Source: Faecalibacterium sp. (GTDB taxonomy: Bacteria > Bacillota > Clostridia > Oscillospirales > Ruminococcaceae). Taken from it: a DNA stretch of 15,833 nucleotides. The stretch is from the NCBI GenBank assembly GCA_017483235.1, contig JAFULE010000048.1:1-15833 (forward strand), written 5' to 3'. Numbering within the stretch: the stretch's first letter is position 1; each line of letters starts with the position of its first letter. The notes beneath the pieces are model-generated. The model searched no databases and was not told the DNA's origin. It was given only the letters and a program-made list of their open reading frames with translations. Positions 1-5,727 of this stretch are shown here, one piece after another. The translations under genes and the position numbers were made by a program.

Positions 1-58
1 AGCCTTCGGGGCAAGTATTCCCGCAAAGATGGTCGATTTTGCGGCGCAGCTGTGCTAA
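1..58 (+). CDS. 3' end of an unidentified protein gene (partial)
   Basis: The frame beginning at base 2 stays open to a TAA at 56-58 and encodes about 18 residues reading AFGASIPAKMVDFAAQLC. This looks like a normal protein C-terminus. The alternative frame beginning at base 1 also stays open, to a TAA at 61-63, but gives a less protein-like peptide. The stretch is too short to assign a family. It ends 26 bases before the next start on the same strand, so it may be the upstream partner of the GNAT-methyltransferase gene. Confidence 0.4.
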   Translation, partial: AFGASIPAKMVDFAAQLC

Positions 59-84
59 AATAAACCCAATACAGGAAAAAGGCG

Positions 85-969
85 GTGCCGACGGTGCATA
101 TTCTGGAAATGAAAGATGGATTGCTGCTGATGAAAGAGCAGCAGCAGATTGGTGCTTGCCGGTTTTGTGCGCAGGGGCAGCAAACCCTGATCACCGACTT
201 TTCCATCAGCGAGTCGTGGCGGCGGCGGGGCTACGGCACCTATCTGGCCAAAGAATTGCTGCGCCGCACCGGCGGCTATGCAAAAGAGAACGGCAGCCTG
301 CACCAACTGGCTGTGCCGCCGCAAAACGATGGAGAAGCTGCCTTCTGGCAAAAGATGGGCTTTGCACCGGCCGAGGGAACGGGGGCATGGCTGCGCCGCC
401 ATACAGTGGACCTGAGCGCAGTAAAATTTGCGCAGGAGTTTCTGGCCGGGCGGCTTGCCGCGCCGACTTTGTGTGTGGATGCCACCTGCGGCAACGGCGG
501 CGATACCGAATTTCTGTGCCGGCTGGTCGGGTCCAAGGGACAGGTGCTGGCCATGGACATTCAGCCGCAGGCCATTCAGGCCACCCGTGCCCGGCTGCAG
601 CAGGCTGGCGTCGACCCGGCACAATGTAGCCTTGTGTGCGGCAGCCATGCAGACCTGCTACAATATGTACAGCCCGGTACCGCCGATGCGGTGATGTTCA
701 ATTTTGGTTGGCTGCCCGGGGCCGAGCATCAGGTGTTTTCCACCGCCGAAAGCAGCATTCCGGCACTGCAGGCAGCCCTGACCGCGTTGCGCAGTGGCGG
801 CATTTTAAGCGCAGTGCTGTACAGCGGTAAGGTGATTGGCAGCGACGAAAAACAGGCGGTGCTGCACTGGCTGCGCACGCTGCCGCTGCGGCAATACACC
901 GTGCTGGTGTGCGAGTTTGCCAACTGGGCCGAAACAGCCCCGCTGCCCTGTTTTGTGATGAAAAAATAA
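85..969 (+). CDS. GNAT acetyltransferase / MnmM-like tRNA methyltransferase fusion protein
   Basis: This 294-residue protein has two parts. Residues 1-105 look like a GNAT N-acetyltransferase, with an acetyl-CoA loop RRRGYG at 46-51 and the FWQKMGF segment at 87-93 typical of the last GNAT strands. Residues 106-294 match the YtqB/MnmM class of Rossmann methyltransferases, with SAM motif I DATCGNGGD at 132-140, acidic loop DIQ at 158-160, SH at 187-188 and the characteristic MFNFGWLPG at 204-212. MnmM methylates the 5-aminomethyl group of wobble 2-thiouridine in bacterial tRNAs that lack MnmC; known MnmM proteins such as B. subtilis YtqB are stand-alone and under 200 residues. The start is a GTG with AGGA at 73-76. 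An efficient terminator follows the stop. The methyltransferase assignment is firm at family level. The substrate of the acetyltransferase half is unknown. Confidence 0.8.
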   Translation: MPTVHILEMKDGLLLMKEQQQIGACRFCAQGQQTLITDFSISESWRRRGYGTYLAKELLRRTGGYAKENGSLHQLAVPPQNDGEAAFWQKMGFAPAEGTGAWLRRHTVDLSAVKFAQEFLAGRLAAPTLCVDATCGNGGDTEFLCRLVGSKGQVLAMDIQPQAIQATRARLQQAGVDPAQCSLVCGSHADLLQYVQPGTADAVMFNFGWLPGAEHQVFSTAESSIPALQAALTALRSGGILSAVLYSGKVIGSDEKQAVLHWLRTLPLRQYTVLVCEFANWAETAPLPCFVMKK

Positions 970-970
970 A

Positions 971-1016
971 AAAACACAGAGTCCGCCCATGCAAAAGGGT
1001 TGGCTCTGTGTTTTGG
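971..1016. terminator. bidirectional rho-independent terminator
   Basis: AAAACACAGAG at 971-981 is the exact inverse complement of CTCTGTGTTTT at 1004-1014. The A-run on one side and T-run on the other let it work in both directions. It directly follows the GNAT-methyltransferase stop and lies just past the end of the convergent small membrane protein gene. Confidence 0.8.
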
Positions 1017-1031
1017 TTTGCGAAGATGCGG

Positions 1032-1343
1032 TCAGGCCACACGCAGGTGAGGTACCGTCTGCTGCTGGGGCTGCTGAGCGGACACAGGAGGATGATACAG
1101 CCGCACACCGGCACGGTACAGCTGTGCAGCGTGGTGGGCCTGTGCGTCGCGGCGGGCGCGGCGCTCGGCCCGGCGCTCGATGCGCTGGATGCAGTTGTAC
1201 AGCCGGCAAACCAGCAGCCCCATCACCACTTCGGCGCCAAAGGCACACAGGGCGATCACACCGCCGTAGGCAAAGGTACCCAGGACCATGGCCATGCCAA
1301 GGCCCAGAAACAGGATCGAAAGCTCCATCATCGACTTTTTCAT
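1032..1343 (-). CDS. small two-helix membrane protein with Arg-rich tail, divergent from the S24 repressor
   Basis: This 103-residue protein has a hydrophobic block at residues 8-48, probably a helical hairpin (about 8-25 and 28-46). An arginine-rich stretch follows at 53-66 and then a polar, glutamine- and proline-containing tail. The basic segment suggests that the tail is cytoplasmic. I do not recognise a family. The gene has a good ribosome binding site (GGGAGG, complement of 1353-1358, nine bases from the ATG). It is transcribed from a near-consensus promoter whose spacer is filled by an operator palindrome, and it is divergent from a self-cleaving repressor. By position this resembles the lexA-yneA arrangement of Bacillus, where the divergent gene encodes a membrane-anchored division inhibitor. 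There is no LysM or other YneA domain here, so any shared role is inference. Codon use looks like that of a real gene. Confidence 0.7.
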   Translation of the reverse strand: MKKSMMELSILFLGLGMAMVLGTFAYGGVIALCAFGAEVVMGLLVCRLYNCIQRIERRAERRARRDAQAHHAAQLYRAGVRLYHPPVSAQQPQQQTVPHLRVA

Positions 1344-1375
1344 TTATTAAAACCTCCCGCAAATGAAGTTTGAAT

Positions 1376-1390
1376 ACAACCATGTGTTGT
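1376..1390. promoter_or_regulatory. operator O1, palindrome ACAAC-N5-GTTGT
   Basis: ACAAC (1376-1380), five bases, GTTGT (1386-1390) form a perfect inverted repeat just downstream of the predicted transcription start of the small membrane protein gene. The same consensus recurs at 1411-1425. The repressor encoded next door is the obvious candidate to bind it. That assignment is inference. Confidence 0.6.
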
Positions 1391-1402
1391 TGCTATGTCT
1401 GG

Positions 1403-1432
1403 ATTATAATACAACTAACGGTTGTCTGTCAA
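1403..1432 (-). promoter_or_regulatory. near-consensus sigma-A promoter for the small membrane protein gene
   Basis: Read on the minus strand, a perfect TTGACA (complement of 1427-1432) is followed after 18 bases by a perfect TATAAT (complement of 1403-1408). Transcription would begin near 1396, some 50 bases before the ATG. The spacer contains the operator palindrome O2, so a bound repressor would block RNA polymerase directly. A promoter this strong implies high expression once the repressor is removed. Confidence 0.8.
1411..1425. promoter_or_regulatory. operator O2, palindrome ACAAC-N5-GTTGT within the -35/-10 spacer
   Basis: ACAAC (1411-1415), TAACG, GTTGT (1421-1425) form a perfect 5-bp inverted repeat with a 5-base centre. 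It lies entirely inside the 18-base spacer of the minus-strand promoter. Its centre is 35 bp from that of O1. Confidence 0.65.
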
Positions 1433-1440
1433 GGCTGTTT

Positions 1441-1500
1441 TACAACAAAAATTCGGATTTTTTTCGGTTTCGCCCTTTACAGTTACCACTTTTTGTTGTA
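1441..1500. repeat. 11-bp inverted repeat flanking the repressor promoter
   Basis: TACAACAAAAA at 1441-1451 recurs as its exact inverse complement TTTTTGTTGTA at 1490-1500, with 38 bases between. Each arm carries one TACAAC half-operator. The right arm overlaps operator O3. Confidence 0.6.
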
Positions 1501-1504
1501 TATT
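1476..1504 (+). promoter_or_regulatory. sigma-A promoter of the S24 repressor gene
   Basis: TTTACA (1476-1481) and TATATT (1499-1504) are separated by 17 bases, which gives a start near 1511 and a leader of under 30 bases. The imperfect operator O3 lies across the end of the spacer and the first base of the -10 element, so autorepression is likely. Confidence 0.65.
1485..1499. promoter_or_regulatory. operator O3, one-mismatch copy in the repressor's own promoter
   Basis: ACCAC (1485-1489), TTTTT, GTTGT (1495-1499) differs from the ACAAC-N5-GTTGT consensus at one position. A weaker site at the repressor's own promoter and two perfect sites at the target promoter would suit negative autoregulation. 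Confidence 0.5.
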
Positions 1505-1538
1505 GGGTTTAGAAAACGATTGCAAAGGAGCGTTTGCC

Positions 1539-2171
1539 ATGGCATTCTCTCAGCTTTTGAAAGAAGCGCGCAAGAAGAAACGTCTCAGCCAGACCGAGCT
1601 GGCTGTCAAGCTGGGGGTCACCCAGCAGGCGGTGGGCAAATGGGAGGCCGGCCGGTCTTCGCCCGACCCCACCACCATTGCCCGCATTGCCGAAATTCTG
1701 GGCACCACCACCGACTATCTGCTGGGGCTGCATCAGCCCGGCCCCGAGACCGATGCCGCTGCCGAGCGTTTTTTCGGCGGCTACCGCGAAAGTCTGATCC
1801 CGGTGATCGGTACGGTCAAGGCCGGCTACGGTGCGCTGGCGTTTGAAGAGGACTACGGCAAGGAATATGCCAACGTAAAAGACCCTGCCAACTACTTTTA
1901 TCTGGTGGTGCGGGGCGACAGCATGGAGCCCCGCATTCAGGACGGTGACCTTGCCCTGATCCACCGCCAGAACACACTGGACAATGGTGATCTGGGTGTT
2001 GTGGTGTTTGGCGATGAGGGCGAAGGTACCCTGAAAAAGTACATTCAGCGGGGGAACAGCATCATTCTGCGGGCCTTTAACCCCGATTACGAAGACAAGG
2101 TGATCAAAGGGGAAGAGCTGAACCATCTGTACATTGCCGGAAAAGTTGTGGAAACCAAAGCCAAGTGGTAA
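1539..2171 (+). CDS. XRE-type transcriptional repressor with self-cleaving S24 (LexA/CI-like) domain
   Basis: This 210-residue protein has an N-terminal Cro/CI-type helix-turn-helix (residues 5-62, core QTELAVKLGVTQQAVGKWEA) and a C-terminal S24 autoprotease domain (about 87-206). All residues needed for self-cleavage are visible: the Ala95-Gly96 scissile bond in KAGYG, nucleophile Ser128 in GDSM, and Lys166 in TLKKY, 38 residues later as in LexA-type proteins. In this family RecA filaments or other signals trigger cleavage and derepression. The DNA-binding domain is XRE and not the winged helix of LexA, so this is a CI-like analogue. The ATG at 1539 was chosen over an upstream in-frame start because AAGGAG lies at 1525-1530 and residues before it do not fit the family. 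The gene is divergent from the small membrane protein and probably represses both promoters. No other phage genes are present. Confidence 0.9.
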   Translation: MAFSQLLKEARKKKRLSQTELAVKLGVTQQAVGKWEAGRSSPDPTTIARIAEILGTTTDYLLGLHQPGPETDAAAERFFGGYRESLIPVIGTVKAGYGALAFEEDYGKEYANVKDPANYFYLVVRGDSMEPRIQDGDLALIHRQNTLDNGDLGVVVFGDEGEGTLKKYIQRGNSIILRAFNPDYEDKVIKGEELNHLYIAGKVVETKAKW

Positions 2172-2219
2172 GCGCTTACTGCCCGCTTCGGTTCCATGGC
2201 TGCAGTATACCAGAGTAAC

Positions 2220-2240
2220 AGTCCGTTAAACGGGCTTTAT
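2220..2240 (+). terminator. weak stem-loop after the repressor gene
   Basis: A 7-bp stem pairs 2220-2226 with 2230-2236 (one G-T pair) around a TAA loop and is followed by TTTATTG. The stem is short and the T-run interrupted, so it would be at best a partial terminator. Confidence 0.35.
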
Positions 2241-2265
2241 TGTGCTATTCATTATTAAAATTTCT

Positions 2266-2300
2266 GCCGGGGCGCACACGGGTGCGCACCCGGCCTTTTT
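2266..2300 (+). terminator. strong terminator or attenuator just upstream of the radical SAM gene
   Basis: GCCGGG-GCGCAC (2266-2277) pairs with GTGCGC-A-CCCGGC (2282-2294), with a single bulged A and loop ACGG, followed by C and TTTTT (2296-2300). It is a strong 12-bp GC-rich intrinsic terminator on the plus strand. Only 31 bases separate its T-run from the ATG of the next gene, which leaves no room for a promoter after it. It either ends the repressor transcript or attenuates the downstream operon. Confidence 0.75.
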
Positions 2301-2331
2301 GTTCCCAAAGAAAAGGAAAGGAGGAAAGCAG

Positions 2332-3690
2332 ATGGAACAATCGGTGATGGACAAGCTGATCATTCTGGCCGACAGCGCCAAATACGACGTGGCCTGTACC
2401 TCGTCGGGCAGCAGCCGCGCCGGCCGGGCCGGCATGATAGGCAGCGCCTATGCTCCGGGCTGCTGCCACACCTTTACTGCCGACGGGCGCTGTGTCAGCC
2501 TGTTGAAGGTACTGTTGACCAACTGCTGTGCCTTCGACTGCGGCTATTGCGTCAACCGCCGTTCCAACGATTTGCCCCGCGCCGCCTTTACCCCACGGGA
2601 GCTGGCCGAACTGACCATCGAATTTTACCGCCGCAATTACATCGAGGGGCTGTTTTTATCCAGTGCGGTGCTAGTAAGCCCTGACTATACCACCGAGCTG
2701 ATGATCAAAGCGCTGACCTTGCTGCGGCAGGAATATCGGTTCAACGGCTATATCCACGCCAAGGCCATCCCGGGCACCAGCCCTGAGCTGATCGCACAGC
2801 TGGGGCTTCTGGCCGATCGGTTGAGTGTGAACATCGAACTGCCCAGCGAGCGCAGTCTGGGGCTTTTGTGCCCTGACAAGGCCCGCCGTTCCATCTTCAG
2901 CCCCATGCGGCAGATCGCTTCGGCCAGCGCCGCCAGCAGCCGGGAGCTGACCGTGTACAAAAAGGCGGCACCCTTTGCCCCTGCCGGCCAAAGCACCCAG
3001 ATGATCGTGGGGGCCAGCCCTGAAAGTGATTATCAGATCCTGCGGCTGACCGAGGGGCTTTATCAGAAATACAGCCTGCGACGGGTGTTTTTTTCGGCCT
3101 ATATCCCGGTGGCGGAGGATACCCGCCTGCCCGCACTGGACACAAAGCCGCCGCTTTTGCGGGAGCACCGGCTGTATCAGGCCGACTGGCTGCTGCGGTT
3201 TTATCAGTTCCGTGCCGACGAAATTCTGGACGAGGAAAACCAAAACTTTAACCCCTATCTCGACCCCAAATGCAACTGGGCGCTGCACCATTACCATCTG
3301 TTTCCGGTGGATGTGAACCGGGCGCCCTTCGAGATGCTGCTGCGGGTGCCGGGCATCGGCCCCACCAGCGCCAAACGCATCCGCGCCGCGCGCCGGCAGG
3401 CCAGCCTGGGGCTGGATGAGCTGCGGCGCATGGGTGTGGTGCTGAAGCGGGCGCAGTATTTTATCACCTGCCGAGGCTTTGCCGGCGCCCACACCGAAGC
3501 CGGCAGTGCGGGCCGGCAGCGAATTGTGCGGGCGCTGATCGATCCCGGGGCATTCAATGCCGGGTGCGAGCAGCTGAGTTTGTTCAGTGCGCCGGCGGTG
3601 CAGCAGCTGGCTGCGGGCGGCATGGCCCCGCGCCTTGCCGGCAAACTGGTACAGGAGGAGGCGATCACATGTTTGGCCAAAGCGATTTAG
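2332..3690 (+). CDS. putative DNA modification/repair radical SAM protein (SplB-like, HhH C-terminus)
   Basis: This 452-residue protein belongs to the family annotated as putative DNA modification/repair radical SAM protein, usually found next to a DUF4130 protein. The [4Fe-4S] motif C-x3-C-x2-C is at Cys66, Cys70 and Cys73 (CAFDCGYC). It is followed by a TIM-barrel-like region to about residue 260. A helix-hairpin-helix DNA-binding segment lies at about 326-356 (NRAPFEMLLRVPGIGPTSAKRI). Family knowledge points to a nucleic-acid substrate acted on by 5'-deoxyadenosyl radical chemistry; the actual reaction is unknown. The ATG at 2332 is preceded by a strong AAAGGAGG at 2317-2324. Upstream in-frame codons run through the terminator and are not credible. 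The 3' end overlaps the DUF4130 gene by 22 bases, so the two are probably translationally coupled. Confidence 0.88.
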   Translation: MEQSVMDKLIILADSAKYDVACTSSGSSRAGRAGMIGSAYAPGCCHTFTADGRCVSLLKVLLTNCCAFDCGYCVNRRSNDLPRAAFTPRELAELTIEFYRRNYIEGLFLSSAVLVSPDYTTELMIKALTLLRQEYRFNGYIHAKAIPGTSPELIAQLGLLADRLSVNIELPSERSLGLLCPDKARRSIFSPMRQIASASAASSRELTVYKKAAPFAPAGQSTQMIVGASPESDYQILRLTEGLYQKYSLRRVFFSAYIPVAEDTRLPALDTKPPLLREHRLYQADWLLRFYQFRADEILDEENQNFNPYLDPKCNWALHHYHLFPVDVNRAPFEMLLRVPGIGPTSAKRIRAARRQASLGLDELRRMGVVLKRAQYFITCRGFAGAHTEAGSAGRQRIVRALIDPGAFNAGCEQLSLFSAPAVQQLAAGGMAPRLAGKLVQEEAITCLAKAI

Positions 3691-4529
3691 AGCAGTGGCT
3701 GTGCCCGGCCCATTCGCTGCCTGCCGGGGCGCGGTATGCCCCGCCGGCGCAGCGCCGGGGCAGTGCGCGCCCGGTGCGCAATGCCGACGTCGTGTATCGG
3801 TACGACGTCGGCTTTGAGGGTTTTTTGTGCTGTGTGTTCGAGAGCTTTTCCAGTCATGAGGTGCCCTTTGCGGTGTGGACGCCCGAGCGGGAAACGACCA
3901 CCCTGTACCCGGTCAAGCAGATTGAAACCGACCCGCAGAAAGCCGGCCGGGTATTTGCCAGCTTTGCTAAAAAACTGGGCAAGGACACCGAGCGACTGAT
4001 CATGACCTGTTTTCTTTCGGGGCGGGATGACAAAGAGGTGCTGATGCTGCGTTTTCTGCATCTGGCGTATGCCACTGGGCCGGGGGTGTTGGCGCTTTTG
4101 GGCCACCCGGATGTGGCACCGATGTACGCCATGCAGAAGCACACCGCCCGCGAGGTGGAAAAATGGATGGGTTTTATCCGCTTTGAGGAAAGCGGCGGTA
4201 TGTTGGGCGCGGTGATCCACCCTAAAAACTATGTGCTGCCGCTGCTGAAAAATCATTTCTGCAATCGCTTCCCCGAAGAGAATTTTCTCATCTACGATGC
4301 CACCCACATGGCGGTGCTGCTGTATCAGGATCACAAGGCCACTCTGACCGAGTTGGCTGCCCCGCTTACTCTGCCCAGCCCCGACGAAAAAGAAAGCTAT
4401 TATCAGCAGCTGTGGAAGCAGTTTTACAACACGCTGGCCATCCAGCAGCGGCGCAACGAGAAGTGCCGACGCACCTTGTGCCCCAAGCGGTACTGGGCCG
4501 ATATGACCGAGCTGCGGGATGAGCTGTAA
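3669..4529 (+). CDS. DUF4130 domain protein, partner of the radical SAM gene (probable DNA metabolism protein)
   Basis: This 286-residue protein matches the family named probable DNA metabolism protein (DUF4130), which is consistently encoded beside the radical SAM protein above and in some species is fused to a uracil-DNA glycosylase domain. Recognisable elements are YRYDVGFEGFL near the start of the domain (from about residue 43), HTAREVEKWMGFIRFEE, YDATHMAVLLY, and a C-terminal KQFYNTLAIQQRRNEKCRRTLCPKRYW block. The first 40 or so residues, low in complexity and rich in Pro, Ala and Arg, precede the usual family start and look like an extension. The ATG at 3669 is preceded by GGAGGAGG at 3655-3662 and lies inside the upstream gene. 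A perfect 11-bp inverted repeat sits in the coding sequence at 3783-3812. The biochemical function is not established. Confidence 0.85.
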   Translation: MFGQSDLEQWLCPAHSLPAGARYAPPAQRRGSARPVRNADVVYRYDVGFEGFLCCVFESFSSHEVPFAVWTPERETTTLYPVKQIETDPQKAGRVFASFAKKLGKDTERLIMTCFLSGRDDKEVLMLRFLHLAYATGPGVLALLGHPDVAPMYAMQKHTAREVEKWMGFIRFEESGGMLGAVIHPKNYVLPLLKNHFCNRFPEENFLIYDATHMAVLLYQDHKATLTELAAPLTLPSPDEKESYYQQLWKQFYNTLAIQQRRNEKCRRTLCPKRYWADMTELRDEL

Positions 4530-4552
4530 GTTTTGCAACAGGAGGAAAGGAA

Positions 4553-4987
4553 ATGCCGGAAATAAAAATTTACGAGCAGGTGGATGATGTCCTGCTGAAG
4601 TTTGCGGTGATTCTGGCAAGGCACCGGGGCCAGTGGGTGCTGTGTAAACACCGGCAGCGCACCACATGGGAGACGCCCGGCGGACACCGTGAACCCGGTG
4701 AAACCATATTGGAAACAGCCTGCCGCGAACTGACAGAAGAAACCGGCGCATTGAAATTTACGATTCGGCCGGTGTGCTGTTATTCGGTCACCGGAAAAAG
4801 CCGTGTGGTGCCCACGGGCGAAGAAACTTTTGGCGGGCTGTTTTACGCCGAAATCACAGAATTTGAGCAGCAGCTGAACAGCGAAATGGAACGCATTGCG
4901 CTGTTTGATACCCTGCCGCGAGCTTTGACCTATCCACAAATCCAACCGACGCTTCTGGCTGAATTTTTGCGCCGGGAAAAAGGTTGA
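4553..4987 (+). CDS. NUDIX hydrolase
   Basis: This 144-residue single-domain protein has a complete NUDIX box G-x5-E-x7-REL-x-EE-x-G at residues 44-65, which binds Mg2+ and hydrolyses a nucleoside diphosphate linked to another group. The preceding WETPGG is also typical. It lacks features that would fix the substrate; MutT-like clean-up of damaged nucleotides is possible. The ATG lies 23 bases after the DUF4130 stop with GGAGGAAAGG directly upstream (from 4541), so it looks like the third gene of the radical SAM operon. That position would suit a nucleotide-pool role, but this is inference. The downstream GCAAACA/TGTTTGC stem at 5012-5031 has no T-run on the plus strand and is a poor terminator. 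Confidence 0.9.
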   Translation: MPEIKIYEQVDDVLLKFAVILARHRGQWVLCKHRQRTTWETPGGHREPGETILETACRELTEETGALKFTIRPVCCYSVTGKSRVVPTGEETFGGLFYAEITEFEQQLNSEMERIALFDTLPRALTYPQIQPTLLAEFLRREKG

Positions 4988-5052
4988 GCACCTCAAATGG
5001 AAAAAATGCACGCAAACAGGCCATTGTTTGCAAATAATTCATAGCTTCCCCT

Positions 5053-5080
5053 TTGCTTGGCCGCGCAAATATGCTATACT
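5053..5080 (+). promoter_or_regulatory. promoter of the cyclophilin gene
   Basis: TTGCTT (5053-5058), 16 bases, TATACT (5075-5080). TGC directly precedes the -10 and makes it an extended -10 element. The leader of about 70 bases contains short GC-rich hairpins and ends in AAAAAGGAG before the ATG at 5159. Confidence 0.65.
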
Positions 5081-5158
5081 ATGCGGTAGTTTGACCGGCT
5101 TGCCGGCAAGTACACAACCGGCCCCTGTGTTGGGCCTACAGAAAAAGGAGTTTGCAAC

Positions 5159-5629
5159 ATGATCCGCATTACCATGGAAGACGGCTGCATTATCGAGATC
5201 GAGCTGAACGAGAGCGCTGCCCCCATCACCTGCGAAAACTTTACCAAGCTGGTCAACAGCGGCTTTTACAACGGCCTGACCTTCCACCGTGTCATCCCCG
5301 GCTTTATGATCCAGGGCGGCTGCCCCCTGGGCACCGGCACCGGCGGCCCCGGCTGGAACATCAAGGGCGAGTTTGCTTCCAACGGCGTGGCCAACCCCAT
5401 CAAGCACACCCGTGGTGTGATCAGCATGGCCCGCAGCATGATGCCCAACAGCGCCGGCAGCCAGTTCTTTATCATGCACAAGAACGCCCCCCATCTGGAC
5501 GGCCAGTATGCCGCCTTTGGTCAGGTGGTGAACGGCATGGATGTGGTGGACCGCATTGCCGCCGTGGCAACCGACTGGAACGACAAGCCCCGCACCCCGG
5601 TCAAGATGGCCAAGGTGGAAGTGGTTTGA
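5159..5629 (+). CDS. cyclophilin-type peptidyl-prolyl cis-trans isomerase
   Basis: This 156-residue cytosolic cyclophilin catalyses cis-trans isomerisation of X-Pro bonds. Hallmarks are NFTKLVNSGFYNGLTFHRVIPGFMIQGG (about residues 27-54) containing the catalytic Arg44 and Gln52, GVISMAR at 86-92, the SQFFI stretch at 101-105 with the active-site Phe, and FGQVVNGMDVVDRI at 120-133. There is no signal peptide, so it is the compact bacterial PpiB type. It has its own promoter and a strong terminator 30 bases after the stop and appears monocistronic. Confidence 0.95.
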   Translation: MIRITMEDGCIIEIELNESAAPITCENFTKLVNSGFYNGLTFHRVIPGFMIQGGCPLGTGTGGPGWNIKGEFASNGVANPIKHTRGVISMARSMMPNSAGSQFFIMHKNAPHLDGQYAAFGQVVNGMDVVDRIAAVATDWNDKPRTPVKMAKVEVV

Positions 5630-5655
5630 TCGGCCTGACCCGATAACAGAAAATC

Positions 5656-5687
5656 AAAGCGCCCCCGCCGGCTGGCGGGGGCGCTTT
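5656..5687. terminator. rho-independent terminator after the cyclophilin gene
   Basis: AAAGCGCCCCCGCC (5656-5669) pairs perfectly with GGCGGGGGCGCTTT (5674-5687) around a GGCT loop. It has a 14-bp stem with A and T flanks. Confidence 0.9.
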
Positions 5688-5727
5688 GTGCGTTTGTGCT
5701 GCAGAAAAAGCTGAGATTTGTGCATTG

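Noticed and set aside
1422..2171. Calling the repressor lexA, or starting it at 1422
   Set aside because: The DNA-binding domain is a Cro/CI-type HTH and not the LexA winged helix, and no GAAC-N4-GTTC box is seen in the intergenic region. The earlier start runs through the promoter, while AAGGAG supports 1539.
2242..3690. Earlier start of the radical SAM gene at 2242
   Set aside because: The 30 extra residues would be translated from the terminator hairpin itself; the canonical ribosome binding site is before 2332.
3687..4751. Minus-strand open frame of 354 residues across the DUF4130 and NUDIX genes
   Set aside because: It is antisense to two genes with recognisable motifs and runs across their junction.
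5012..5031. Terminator after the NUDIX gene (GCAAACA/TGTTTGC stem)
   Set aside because: The stem is only 7 bp and AT-rich, and no T-run follows on the plus strand.
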